From positions 412,001 to 476,000 of the forward strand of contig JACCIC010000121.1 of NCBI GenBank assembly GCA_018907035.1: 64,000 nucleotides of DNA, written 5' to 3'. Origin of the DNA: Sycobia sp. Sy_11. Its lineage: Eukaryota > Arthropoda > Insecta > Hymenoptera > Epichrysomallidae. Below the pieces are notes generated by a model. That model was not told the DNA's origin, ran no database searches, and saw only the letters and a list, made by a program, of their open reading frames with translations. This document shows positions 1-11,586 of this stretch, one piece after another; within the stretch, counting starts at the first letter, position 1; every line of letters begins with the position of its first letter. Position numbers and translations under genes: made by a program.

Positions 1-330
1 TGCATTGCGTGAAATATATTGTACATTGAATTTGCTATACAATATTAAAAAATTGTGTTTTATACACAAATTTATTTAAATCATATAACTATTTTTCTAA
101 AGTCCAACACTTAATATTTAAGTTTATACGTAAGTGACCGTTTTTTAATAAAAACAAGATTGAAATTCAAAGTCAAAATTTAACAATACGAATACTCATT
201 TATATATATACACACAATATTTCAAACATTCAAGCCTTCAATTATATATATAATTTTTTTAAAAGATGACAAATTTGATTCACGTATAAAGCCATTTAAA
301 ATAATCTTATTGTTCTTTGTAAGTCGCTAA
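1..330. other. AT-rich spacer, nothing recognised
   Basis: Low-complexity AT-rich sequence with no open frame, RNA-like fold or transposon motif that I can support. Confidence 0.6.
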
Positions 331-1140
331 ACCTCGTACCTTGAAATTAATTTTTGCCTTCGGCTCGTTACGGCATACGCATTATACACCAAAGGTCCAT
401 TAGAAAAATTTCTCGTACAAATTTCAGGCTCCTTTCTAAGTTGGGAGAATCACAGTTGGACGAATTTATGAAGTTAGAAGTCGCAATCGTTTACGAACGA
501 GCGCGAAATAAAAATACTTCCGGACAACCCTCCTCCGCGATGGAGGGCAAACGACCTTCTCGCGATCATAATTACACGTCTTCCCACGCGTAACCGCGCG
601 TATATGTGTGTAACGCGGCAGTCTAGTTGGCTCTTCCGCCATGCCCTTGAGTCGATAATAATTAATGCCAGAAAACTGGGAGAATTCCCGAGGGGCACGT
701 GCGTCAGGCTTCACGACCGCCTGGCCTAAAAATATAAGCCGAATCCTGTTCCCAACCTCTTTATGTCCCGGGGAGAGGGGGCACTAGGAGCGATCTCTCA
801 CGACTCTGAACTCGATGGAAATCAAGATTGCCAATCAATCGACAGCCTAAGCCTCGGGGGAGGGGCTGATGGTTATCCAGTGATATCCGTGGAAATTGAA
901 AAATCGGCGACCTTCGTGAGAATATAATTGCAATGCTGATTGGACCCAGTATCCGCCAGCTCAGTATGCGTCTCTTTCACTTTCTTCGGCATTTATCAAT
1001 GGTCGGATGGTCTTCGTACCGATTACTTTATGCACTTCACGATACTTTTCATTAGTACATAGATGAATTAGCTACGGGTACCTAAATATACGAGAGTGCG
1101 GGCAGGATATCCACGCTCATCATTGGAAATATAAAGGGCA
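331..1140. other. GC-richer island, possible regulatory DNA
   Basis: This stretch is clearly richer in G+C and CpG than its flanks. It holds short overlapping frames on both strands but none with a recognisable domain. A plus-strand frame at 354-593 reads through LLSKLGESQLDEFMKLEV after a TTTCAG at about 427-432, which could be a splice acceptor, but no convincing donor follows. An AATATAAAGG motif lies near 1129. Regulatory DNA or an unrecognised exon are both possible. Confidence 0.3.
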
Positions 1141-1251
1141 CGTGTTGATGAAACGAACTAATTTCGATTACGAATCATCGTTTTGAGCTGGCAAATATTG
1201 ACTAAAGTGTATACGAGATATTGATAGTGCTTTCTGTTAATATATATACAT

Positions 1252-1322
<71 letters not shown>
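1252..1322. repeat. Compound (CA)n-(TA)n microsatellite
   Basis: A run of CA repeats (about 1252-1272) passes directly into about 25 TA units. Confidence 0.95.
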
Positions 1323-1323
<1 letters not shown>

Positions 1324-2662
1324 CAAATGCAGCCCTAACTAGAACTGTCGCGGTCTCGGCGAGACTGACATATAATCGATAGTATAATGTAAATATTTAC
1401 TTAAATTATCTCTTTATATTAATTGGGTTTATTATTTGTCAATGTCAGATAAAATCAAACATATATTTGTTTCTTTTTGTTATCTTTCAGTACGATATGA
1501 ATCTTCAATAATTGAAGTTTAATTTATCAAAAAGAAACTTCTATTTTTTACTAACTAATTAATTTTAGATATCAGTTCCAACTTCATTTGTAATAATTAT
1601 TTTTAAAAAATTAGCTATCATAAATTTGCAGAATTAATATTTTATTATTATAAATGCAACAATCTTTTATATACAACTTTTCTTATACTTTTATTTAATA
1701 AGCGCGAATTTTATAAAGAGACAGATAAAATGATGTACTTTTTGCCACATTATGTGTAGCCCGTATACATTGTTTATCATTGCCCAATTAGTCCCAATTA
1801 GTTCAAAATTCATTCAACCCTAGAAAAAAAAATTTTATTCAGTAAGAAGTGACTCTTAAAAGCATACATATAGCGTAACACAGGGGCTTCTAACAGGGAT
1901 ATTCGACTCGACCTTTGCTCTGTGGTTAAGCAGCGGTAAAATGCTCCTTCCGATCGTGCTGCAAGCCCACGCATGCATATGTAATAGTACATTATGCGTA
2001 GTAGGTATATATAGTAATAACCCCCCCAGGGAAGGCTCGTCTCGCCACCCGGTCAAAACGCGTCATATATATATATATATATATATATATAATCCGCAGG
2101 GCCTGCATATACAGTGAAGTAGAAAGAGTAGGAACGAGCAAGCGCCCACCCAGCAGTTGGTAGCCGAACACCGGAAAAGGCGAGCACTCGAAGAACACGC
2201 AGAAGTTTATCAGGATTATATAATTATAACCGACATAAAATTTGTACGTCAAAAAGTTTTCATAGAAGAAATACTTCTATAGAAGTCCGTCTGATATCCT
2301 AAAGCTGGGAGCTATATAATATCATTTTTTAGGACATGAACTTTCAGGTTAGTAGAATATTAGAGCTTTTGATACTTTGCACTTGTCAGATTCTGATTTC
2401 ACCAATGCTCTTTCTCCAATATCGAATCCTCCTCACGATGCTCGGAAATTGGTTGGGAGTAATACTGTCTAATGTCACTGTACATAATTCACTTCAATAT
2501 ACACACGTGATATGTCAAACATAAATAATTTTGGAATGTATATGTTGAAGAACCCTCTTACGTGACAGGGCTTCTTACGTGAATAGGAAAAAAACTGAAT
2601 AATAGAATGTGATAAAACTTTCTACACGCATAAACATGGAATCTTCTGTCAACTATACAATA
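1323..2662. other. AT-rich spacer with a GC pocket and (TA)n
   Basis: Mostly AT-rich. A (TA)n tract sits at 2066-2091 inside a GC-richer pocket (about 1880-2190). Short frames, such as the 62-codon one at 2336-2524, show no recognisable protein. Confidence 0.6.
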
Positions 2663-3376
2663 TACGAGGTATGCTTAAAAAGTAAGTTATTTTCCTATGA
2701 TCGGAAAATAAAACTAGTTTTAGAGTATAAAAATAATTTGACCTTATTCTTTTACTCATAAACAATTTTTTACGTAGTGCAAGCTTAAAGAAACCTTACT
2801 GAAAAAGTGACGTACTCTGTTTTTGGATTGACGATTGAACGACTTTTTCGAATCCATCTTGTACGAACTTTACTGTAACCAAGTTTTTCTAACAATATCG
2901 TATGGATTGAAATTCGGTGAATTTGATATTCTAAAATATCATCATTAGTCCATCGTCCGTATTCCTGAATAATTTTTACAAGCGCTGCAATTGCAACGTT
3001 GGTAATGGCGCTTTTTGAGCGTCCTGCACGCTACTCGTAGTACATTTTTAATCCCTCGAGAAAAACTGTGCGTCATTTTCATACCATTTGCACATTCATA
3101 TAGTTTTTACCATAAATAGTCACCAATTCACTGTGAATTTAATTGTAGTTTAATCCTTTTGCCGTTAAAAAAACAGATAACCACACGTAAATCACAATCG
3201 TAGCCGCTTTGCAGTGGTAGCTCCGTGATTGTCGGCTCGTACTACTGAAAAAAGTATTCTTGGCCACCAAAACTAATTCCTCTCTTATCAATAGAACCTA
3301 AACTGAACCTATTATAAGTTCAAGTTTGCTAAATCGAATTCTGACTAGAGAAATTTACTTTTTGAATATTTGTCGT
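2663..3376 (-). mobile_element. Internally deleted mariner remnant
   Basis: The left end reads TACGAGGTATGCTTAAAAAG, a mariner-type terminal repeat, and the right end (about 3353-3376) carries a degenerate inverted copy ending TTACTTTTTGAATATTTGTCG. On the minus strand the interior (about 3000-2820) translates to pieces of the second helix-turn-helix region of mariner transposase, including LLEKLGYSKVRTRWIRK, which matches the family pattern ILxxxLGYxKVxARWVPR. Only about 150 bp separate this from the left end, so the DD34D catalytic domain is gone. About 0.7 kb against the usual 1.3 kb. Non-autonomous and decayed. Confidence 0.7.
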
Positions 3377-3886
3377 CTATACATAGAATTCTCTGATTGG
3401 TCTTTTTTCGATCTTTATGCCATAGTAAATTTTTCTATGGAAACTATGGAAAATGTTACTGTATATTACCACTGTTGTAATTCATTTATTACAAATTCCT
3501 AAATCCATACATGTTCCATTAGAATTCAGAAAAAAGATTTATGTTTTGAAATGAGCAGAAATATAAGCATCAAATCGACACGTATAATTTGGTGGAGAAA
3601 CTTCCCGAAAGAGACATTTACTATAGAACTTACTGTTATTTCATGGGCATATAGATATCACAAAAGAAAGATAAGCAATCTCCAGTTGATATAAAAACTT
3701 TTTATTTAACGAGATAAAGTTATTTCGGACGTAATGGAATTATCAAAGTGCACGTGAGGCGGCGATGTTAAGGGTAGAGCGAATCCCTAAAATTGATGCT
3801 GCCATAAACTTTGCATAATTAGAAAATCGCTCGAGCTCATCCCGGGAATTCAGAAGCACGTCGTTTGGGCGGAGAACGAGCGCTTT
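3377..3886. other. Spacer, nothing recognised
   Basis: Moderately AT-rich sequence with no supported gene. Confidence 0.5.
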
Positions 3887-3928
3887 GACTAAGCAGTAAT
3901 GCCTTGATAACGACATTACTGCTTAGTC
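3887..3928. repeat. Perfect 15-bp inverted repeat (hairpin)
   Basis: GACTAAGCAGTAATG at 3887-3901 is exactly complementary to CATTACTGCTTAGTC at 3914-3928, with a 12-nt loop. It could fold in RNA or extrude in DNA. It does not match the histone-mRNA stem-loop or a Helitron end. Confidence 0.9.
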
Positions 3929-4578
3929 TTTATTAATTGTGCTTTTACGTGTGTTTCGTGCCGATCTTCCATCCCGCCACCCTTATCCACAAGACTTGAG
4001 CTAAAATCTTTTTCATTAGTTTGGAATAAATACAAAGGGATAGTTTTATTATAGGAAAGATAAATAACTATTAATAGATAAAAACCAGATGTCTATAATA
4101 ATGTAGATTACAATTAAATGGGCATGTCTTATCGGTCATTGTATTGCAGAAACTGTTTATAATGTACATACTTATATATTACTAATAAAAAATTAACAAA
4201 AATTAAATAAAGACTAATTATTGATGTAAGGAACACTTTTTCATCATAACTAATGATATTAAAATAAATTAAATTTCACTCCAGGTCTTCTAAACCGGAG
4301 AGAGATTTGGTTGAGAAAAGTATGTTTATCTCTATACCTGCTATTATTTTTTCAAAATTACACAGCTCTAGAAACCAAAACGAAAAATACTCACTGGAGT
4401 TTGACTATCTATATCATATTTTTTTCAGGTCGTTGAATTTAAATTATCAATCCACTTAAACCCGTTAAATCAAGATATTTCATCATCTGAAATCGAAAAG
4501 TTCAACAAGCCAATGAATCTTTGATTTATTGGCTCAACTGCAATAACATTTGAGGCCTACGATGTCTTGATTGCTAGA
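3929..4578. other. AT-rich spacer, nothing recognised
   Basis: No supported gene. A CACTGG at 4392-4397 was considered as a CACTA terminus and not accepted. Confidence 0.5.
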
Positions 4579-4679
4579 GCGAAGAACTAGTAACTTTAAG
4601 CAAGAACTAGTAAATTTAAGCAAGTACTCACTTAAAGAAGCGAAGAACTAGTAAATTTAAGCAAGTATTTACTTAAATC
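4579..4679. repeat. Three subterminal tandem units of about 23-40 bp
   Basis: Three copies of AAGAACTAGTAAMTTTAAGC, two of them followed by AAGTAYTYACTTAAA, occur head to tail. Repeated short subterminal motifs are typical of CACTA-type elements, where transposase binds. Confidence 0.85.
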
Positions 4680-5344
4680 AGATTAAACATTTTTTCAAAC
4701 TAAACTATATTTACTTGTAGTAAATAAATTTATTATTTTTTATTTAGAAGGTCCTTGCGTAGCTTTTGAATAAATATATATTTTTTTAAAGTAATTTATA
4801 TTTCCATTAAATAATTATACTTAATTTTTTTAATTTAATAATAAAATTAAATTCATTTTAAGAAGGTTTGAGCGCGTGGTGTCGTATATCAATGAAGTTA
4901 TGTTTAGTGTTCATGACAGTATATTTTGTTTTTGTACTCAGCGTCAGTCGTGAACTCGCTAGAACCACAAATCAGTACATTTAATGAACATTTCGTTAAG
5001 AAAATTATAATTTTTATTATATTTTTTATTTTCAAAATTCATCAGAACTTACATAGAATTTAAAATTTAAGGTAGCACTTTGGTGGAATCTATAATCTAA
5101 TAGATTATTTATGTCTATAATTACACACTCTTGAGTATCCTGAATTTGATATGCATTTAGATGCGTAGAATATCCTAAATTATTTAGCTAATTATATAAC
5201 CAATAAGTTTCATTAACATCGCTGATAATAATGCTGATAATTTTTCCATATGATATACATAGTTTATCAATACTTAAATTAAGAATGTTCATATCGAGTT
5301 CCTTTGTGACCTATCCATGAATAAGAATAATAATTGAAAAAATC

Positions 5345-6915
5345 TTATGAAGGCATTACGTCCTTATATTTAAAAAACTTTTCCATCAAACTCACTTTGT
5401 TAAGATTACGACCTTTTGGCATTTCATTAGAAAATCCATTGTTTGTTACTAAGCGATAGCAAAAGTTAAGCTGTTGTTTCAATAATAAGCTGTAGGAAGG
5501 ATTTTTTCTGCTTCTAATAACCTTACTTTTTTCTTTTAATTTTTTATGACATGCTTCAAAACGCAAACTAATCATATATTTCATTGGGCCAAATAAGCGC
5601 ATAAGTCTTGAGTAATGTAGAACATTATGATGCTTTACTTAATTCGAAATTTTATTAAAAACACATTCTTCTTGTATTCCATAGCTTTTGTCATTACAAT
5701 GTATAAAATAAGTATCTTCAGTTCTTAATAATTCATTTGTTTCTGTAATTAAATTTCTTAAATTACCTCTATCCACTGTGCAAATTCGACAGCAATATAA
5801 TGCATTGAAACTTTTTACATAACCGAGAACGGTGTTTAGACCTAAATTGTCTCCAATGATGTATGGCAAAACAAACAAACTTTTTCATTTTTTCCATTTA
5901 CATTGATAACGATTCCATTGTCTTGTAAATCATTAATTTGATTTATAATACAATTAAATATTTTAGAATTTCCAAAATTTTTATGGTGAACGTAACTATG
6001 TAGTTGAAATAAAAATGTATTTTCTATTTTACTAACATATTCTGCTGGTAAAATAGGAACATAACAATATACTACGCCAATTTTACTTATTGATTTATGA
6101 GATCCTAATACGTTGTTGATTTCAAAGTCATCGAAGTAAAGAACTAAAGGTAAAATTTTTTTCATAACGTTTAGAAGATATGGTTTTCCAAAAACTACCG
6201 TCCAATACGGAATCGATAGTATTATTATTTATAGAATTGTCTATAAATTCAGGAATTTTCGAATAAACATTTGGTAACTCTAAAAATTTTTTTTAAATTA
6301 AAGCTATAGATATTATACTTAAAGTAGCACTATAAACTAATAATTTCTTTTTTTTTTAATTGTACCATATTTAAGAAAGTGATTAATAAAAACTTTCTTT
6401 GGTAGTATTAAACAGTTAATGGTTGTTAAGATCTTAAAAGTTAAATGTTGTAATAGAAATACATTAAAACCATTTTTTATAACAGATATAACATCTTCAA
6501 TGTCATTAAAATTTTTAATTTTTTTTGTCAATAAATCTAAACAAATATTGATATACCCTGAGCACATGTTATGAATAACTTCGCGGTCTAGTTGCAAATT
6601 TTCAGACCCATAAGCATAAAGTTTTGTTACAAATTCCAAAACAAGATGCAAAACATTAATTTTCATATCATCAATATTAAATTCATCATTAGTATCACTA
6701 TTGGATTTATCATCTACAATAAAAGGAGTTTTAATGATTATATTGTGACTATTAGTATAACAACTATTAGTTTGTTTAACAATTTTAGGTTTTCAATCGG
6801 CGTTCCTATAAAATGTTTTTTTTAAATGATATGCTAATGAATAAATGTTGCTGAATTTATTACAACAATCTTTGTAATTACATTGTACCTCATAATTCAT
6901 TTCAGTTCTGTGCAT
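5345..6915 (-). pseudogene. CACTA/EnSpm-like transposase, broken
   Basis: Read from 6915 downward: a decayed zinc-finger-like start (CNYKDCC followed by a histidine), a helical region (6666-6337), then after a frameshift the core with LPLVLYFDDFEINN, LGSHKSISKIGVVY and PILPAEYVSKIENTFL (6165-5842), then IIGDNLGLNTVLGYVKSF and a CCRIC motif (5878-5639). The frame then jumps to the C-terminal block with HYSRLM, FGPMKYM and LRFEACHKKLKEKSK (about 5640-5345). About 200 residues seem missing at that jump. Further decayed C-terminal residues (SWIGHKGTRYE, then others) can be followed to about 5030. This family is widespread in ant and cnidarian genomes. Several frameshifts mean no function now. Confidence 0.65.
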
Positions 6916-7216
6916 AACTTTAATATGTGTCATTAGCAACACGATGGATTAAAAATGAATTTCACAAAAAAACAATAATAAATGTTTATATAGTAAGTTG
7001 CAGTAATTAACGCAATATCCAAAATGAGTAACAATAATAAAGTTTTTAAAAGAACACTTAACCACTTATATTTTCCCTTACGTACTCTATATATTACTAC
7101 ATCTAAAATGATTAACATTTAAATTAATATGAAATTACAGTGTTGAAAACAACTTTTAATTTTTAAAAAAAAATTGAAAAAAAAATTAAAAATAAAATAT
7201 ACATATTGGTACGTAT

Positions 7217-7480
7217 TTAAATGATGGAAATGTTATCATCCGACATATGATTATCATCTTCTACAGTTCTAAAAGTTTGTGCACGTAACTGCGCTGAATT
7301 CCTCTCTTCTAATTTCTTTAGAACATATTGAATTGGAATTATATTTTTATCAAATGCAGTATTGAATTGATAAATTCCTTTTTGTATTAGAAACCATAAA
7401 TGCGCAGTAGCAAGCGGATACTCTAAATTGAATACGTGAAAGTTTTTAAAGCATAAATCTAGAGCTTCTATAACACTTTA
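7217..7480 (-). pseudogene. Fragment of second CACTA-like transposon protein
   Basis: The minus strand from 7480 reads SVIEALDLCFKNFHVFNLEY, then PLATAHLWFLIQKGIY, ending at a TAA at 7217-7219. This resembles the C-terminal block of uncharacterised proteins that accompany this transposon type in insects. An upstream in-frame stop shows that only the 3' end is present. Assignment is from memory of the family. Confidence 0.45.
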
Positions 7481-7519
7481 ACTTAAGTAAGGAGAGAGTA
7501 AAGAAATTTTAGATAGGAT

Positions 7520-7817
7520 AAATGAAAATATTATTCAGGAATTTGAAGCATTGTATATACGATATCTTACATTACACAGGAAGCTATTCAAGAGTTCATT
7601 TAAAGTAAAGCATCATAATATTGTACATTACTCAAGACTTATGTGCTTATTTGGCCCAATGAAATATATGTCTAGTTTGCGTTTTGAAGCATGTCATAAA
7701 AACTTAAAAGAAACAAGTAAGGTTATTAGAAGCAGAAAAAATCCTTCCTACAGCTTATCATTGAAACAACGGCTTAAGTTTTGCTATCGCTTAGTAAAAA
7801 ACAATGGATTTTCATAA
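7520..7817 (+). pseudogene. Inverted copy of the transposase C-terminal block
   Basis: The plus strand encodes IIQEFEALYIRYLTLHRKLF, then HHNIVHYSRLM, FGPMKYMSSLRFEACHK and KVIRSRKNPSYS. It is nearly the same protein as minus-strand 5345-5640. Because it runs opposite to the main transposase, the locus holds two C-terminal copies facing away from each other, each next to an element end. Confidence 0.75.
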
Positions 7818-8000
7818 TGCTAGTTCATAATGCTTTGACTTACATAAGTGAATTTTAAGAAAATGAGCTAACCTGATCCAAAAAAATATTTTTTAAAATG
7901 TAAATTCATTTATTCGAGCGAAGTACATGTGTATTTAAATCAAATAAATTCATTTTTAGTAAACGGATTTACTTGAATCAAGTAAATTTTTTTTTCAGTG

Positions 8001-8363
8001 TATATAAATCGAATACTGAGGAATTATACTGCGACCTGTCGGTGCTTTTATTATTATATGCATACCCGATGCCACGACAATCTTACAACAGACTAAACTG
8101 GATAAAGGTGGGGATGATTTACTGATACACAATTCATGCAAGAAATATAAATTATCCAGCCGCGCAGTATCATCCTTGAAACAAACGGAAATGGATACTG
8201 TACGAAATAAAGAAGGAAATTGATAATATGAATCAGTAGCCATTTTATACTCAGGTAGCGAGGCTCTTCATAACACTTGAATCAGATGGTTTTAAACATA
8301 GGATTAACTGCATTTATTGATCCCAATGGTAAAGAAATCGTTACGTAGAAGTATTTCTATTTT

Positions 8364-8367
<4 letters not shown>
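8001..8367. other. Spacer, nothing recognised
   Basis: Short frames only, without recognisable content. Confidence 0.5.

Positions 8368-8437
<70 letters not shown>
8368..8437. repeat. (TA)n microsatellite
   Basis: About 35 uninterrupted TA units at the edge of a GC island. Frames of 125 and 152 codons crossing it are repeat translation. Confidence 0.97.
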
Positions 8438-8439
<2 letters not shown>

Positions 8440-8506
8440 GCCAAGTATGAGCTCTCGCTTCAAAATGGGAGAGATGAAAAAAAGTAGAAATATATAAATA
8501 TAGGGG

Positions 8507-8552
<46 letters not shown>

Positions 8553-9330
8553 AACACGCAGCGCGTGCGACGCTTATATGCGTGACGTCCTGGTGCAGAT
8601 GCACCGCAGCGCTGATGTGCTCCAAACGAGCGGTAATGGAATAAACAGAAGTCAGGCCTAAGCGGACGTGACGAGTGACGTTCTTGTTCGGTAAAATCAC
8701 CCTTCGTTCGCGCGCTGAGGGCATTGTGCAACAACGAGTGAGCAAGAGTCAGCAGTGAGGCGCGCGAATAGAGAGACAAAGAAAGAAAGAGGGGGAGGAG
8801 GCGTCGCCATATCATCGGGCATGCGCAGGTCCCGGCATCGCGAGGTGGAAGAGCGACAGGGAGTTCTTATATCCCCCCCCCCCACTGTTGCGTATATACA
8901 CTAAACCGGCGTACACCCACACACAATATGCGGCCTCAATGTATTCATACACGCATCCGTTGATTAAAACGCCATATAGGCTGGAAGCAGGGCGATGACA
9001 AGAAGAAGGAGAGTTAGAGAGGGGGGAGGAAGACAAGGCAGAAGGCGTGCCGAAAAGGAAAAGAGAGAGCACGGGGATCTTTCTTTGACTGTGTAAGTTA
9101 TAATATACACCTATATAGCAATGCTCGAGTGGTAATGCGAATAAGTATGCGATAAGCGGAACGAAAAGCCATGAAAAAGAAAGAGTCCGAGCGGTTCGGT
9201 GCCTCTCCTGACTTCAAGAAAGACGTGAGGCAAGTAAATCGACAGACGCGCTCAGGCGATTAAATATGAACAATGCGCAGACTCATTGCCGACGTTGTGT
9301 CCTACCGATATTCCTGGTAAGATTTGTACT
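8440..9330. promoter_or_regulatory. GC/CpG island with GA tract and CRE-like sites
   Basis: A GC-rich island in AT-rich surroundings with a (GA)20 tract at 8511-8550, a pure C-run near 8873-8883 and several TGACGT or TGACG motifs (about 8582, 8669 and 8677). GA tracts and CRE-like motifs are common in insect promoters, but I could not place a start site or open frame, so regulatory identity is inference. Confidence 0.3.
8511..8550. repeat. (GA)n microsatellite
   Basis: Twenty GA units, preceded by a G-rich purine stretch. Confidence 0.97.
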
Positions 9331-9429
9331 TATTTGAGCATTTAAATTGCACCTATATGCTACATATATCTACACGGTGTTCTAAAATAACTGATCAACC
9401 TATAACGATGGGATCGAAAAGGAAACATT

Positions 9430-9828
9430 ATGTGTAAATATCGAATCAATTTTGGACTATTGCGAATAGTTTGGTCGCTACACGCCAGTGTCAATCAGCC
9501 AATCGGGATGTGCATATCGCAGCCAGCGGTCATGGGCCTGAAACAGGAGAAACTAGGCGGACCTATTGACGAAGAAAGAAAAGAAAATTGTGAGATTTCT
9601 TTCAGAATCCGCAAGTCTCCGCCTGCATTTTCTACTTCCAGTTTCTCAAATGAAAATCCAAATCCTGCGTTCTTGTTTGGCTATTCAACATTAGTTAATA
9701 ACTCGAAAACTAACAATGATTTGAAGTTAATTTTATTATTGCATTTAGACTTCAGAGTTTTGAGTGAACGGAAAACTTTAGAATTTTCCGTTGACTACTG
9801 CGTTGAGAAAATCTTTCGTTTATTTTAA
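9430..9828 (+). CDS. Unrecognised 132-codon ORF
   Basis: ATG to TAA without interruption. The N-terminal half includes SVNQPIGMCISQPAVMGLKQ and the C-terminal half is rich in K, N and L. I recognise no domain, signal peptide or membrane segment. The sequence just upstream (about 9373-9420, CACGGTGTTCTAAAATAACTG) has the look of a dispersed repeat, so this may be part of an unknown transposable element rather than a gene. It is longer than expected by chance in this AT-rich DNA, but not by much. Confidence 0.2.
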   Translation: MCKYRINFGLLRIVWSLHASVNQPIGMCISQPAVMGLKQEKLGGPIDEERKENCEISFRIRKSPPAFSTSSFSNENPNPAFLFGYSTLVNNSKTNNDLKLILLLHLDFRVLSERKTLEFSVDYCVEKIFRLF

Positions 9829-11586
9829 AAGTTAACGCCACTCTACGGCCGAAAATAATTAATATTTTTTACGAACAGATAGATTAAAAGAATATAGAAC
9901 AAACATAGATTTAAAGTAATACATTTGGTTTGTGGAAGAGTTTATAGAAGATTTTTTTTAAATATGCGAGAACAAATTTTTTTCTTTACATAATCATACA
10001 TGTAACACTGGTAAAAGTTTAAGTCGTTCAGAAAATCAATAAAACTGTTTTAAATTATTGATTAATACAATAAATAATACTAATATTGTTGTACTAATTG
10101 ATATTAATGATCTACAAATATATCGATACAATAATTTAACAAAGAAATGAATTTCAAAATTTGTAGATGCTAGATTTTAATTTTAACGCTGGCAAGTTAC
10201 AAGTATAATTTTAAATTAATGCTGAGAAAAGATATTGAAAGCAATCTTTTAAATTATTATTCGATAATAAACCTAAATGCAATAATAGTGAAGCCAGTTA
10301 ATACCTGATTTTTTAATAATAATGAATTATCAGAATAAATAGCGGAAGAATGTTCACCTAAAAACATTGATGATTCCAAGATAATTAATTTTTTTTTGAG
10401 TCCATGCGTGGACAAAATGAAATGAAAATAAACTCGACTATTTGTAAATTGAATTTATGATTTTATTATGCATTTCCGTTAAAATTATTTATTTTTTATT
10501 ATTTTTTAGAGTTTGAGATATATTTTTGTAAACTGTACATAATGTTATATATAGGGATGCATATAAAATTCACTTAGTCATTTATTTTAATGATCCGTTG
10601 TTTTAAAACGTTATTACGTTATATAATTTATTTCTTATTAATCTATTTTGGAAGATCTTAGAAAAATATTTTATATAAATATTATTTTTGTATACGAACA
10701 TTTTTTTGTTTTACTGTGAAAAGATTTACAATATAATTACATATGTCGTTATGTATGTATTTTTGTCTTAATATGTTACTGAATTTACGAAAATATTTCA
10801 TATAAATTTTTTATAAAATATAATAGTTACGAATATGTAGAAATTATTTTGATGTCAGAGTCGATCAAATAATAAAAATTATTATTTTATCATGTAATTA
10901 TTATCTTAGCATTTAACTTTCTTAATATGCTAAGAACAAATATTATTATGTTTCCCTTTATGACAATCAGTAGAACATATGACTATATCAGTCAGCTGTT
11001 TTTTAATTTAATTTTAGATAATTTTTTGAGTTATTATATTTGGAACTTTCGGAAAGAATTTTATATAATTTTTTTTATAAAAAACATGAGGAGATATATT
11101 TAAAATTTTTACTGTGCTAAGAACACATCAAACTCGCCCAACTATTTGACTTTTATTAAAAGTTGTTTTTTTGAAGATTTCATTACTTTTTCAAATATTT
11201 GAAAATGATCTAACCTATTGGAGTCGTAGTTGATAAGCAACAAGGTGATATGGAAGTTCGGGAATATCGATTATTCTATATGTTTCTTACTCTTTTTATT
11301 ATTGCTCAACTTAGTAAATTTGGTTCGATACCAGTTTTGATAGCAATAGTACCGAATAAACAATTATTTAAATACTTTGGTGTTTCAATAAAAGGTTCCT
11401 TATTATTTTTAAAGAGCATAATGATCGATTGATGATCAATCGTTTCTTGAAGAATTGCTATTATAATCAACATCAGTTACCGGGTTTTCCAAAACTTTAC
11501 CGAAAGAATATTGTACTTCTCCATTGACCACACATTGATAGGTCTTTTCAAAACCTTTATACTTTTTGATATAATATATATATATA
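9829..11586. other. AT-rich spacer, nothing recognised
   Basis: Very AT-rich. The only frame over 59 codons (11250-11432) is hydrophobic but has no recognisable domain, and I treat it as chance. Confidence 0.6.

Larger units (their letters stand above)
4579..8000 (-). mobile_element. Degenerate CACTA/EnSpm-like DNA transposon
   Basis: The right edge ends in CAGTG at 7996-8000, so the minus strand starts CACTG followed by an A-run. Inside it lies a palindromic subterminal repeat (ATTTACTTGAATCAAGTAAA from 7967). The left side carries three tandem subterminal units (4579-4679). Minus-strand reading gives a decayed transposase with an N-terminal zinc-finger-like stretch (from 6915) and a C-terminal part ending near 5030. 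A separate piece of a second family protein lies at 7217-7480. A second C-terminal transposase piece lies in the opposite orientation at 7520-7817, so the copy is rearranged or composite. Left terminus not located. CACTA/EnSpm assignment rests on CACTG ends and protein style and is inference. Confidence 0.6.

Noticed and set aside
1238..1322. Z-DNA or origin function of the (CA)n(TA)n tract
   Set aside because: Sequence alone gives no support beyond a common microsatellite.
3887..3928. Helitron 3' hairpin or histone stem-loop
   Set aside because: No CTRR terminus follows and the sequence does not match the histone stem-loop.
4392..4397. CACTGG as left end of the CACTA-like element
   Set aside because: The following sequence does not match the A-rich start and subterminal motif at the 8000 end, and flanking bases do not form a duplication.
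8357..8815. 152-codon minus-strand frame
   Set aside because: Built on (TA)n and (GA)n translation.
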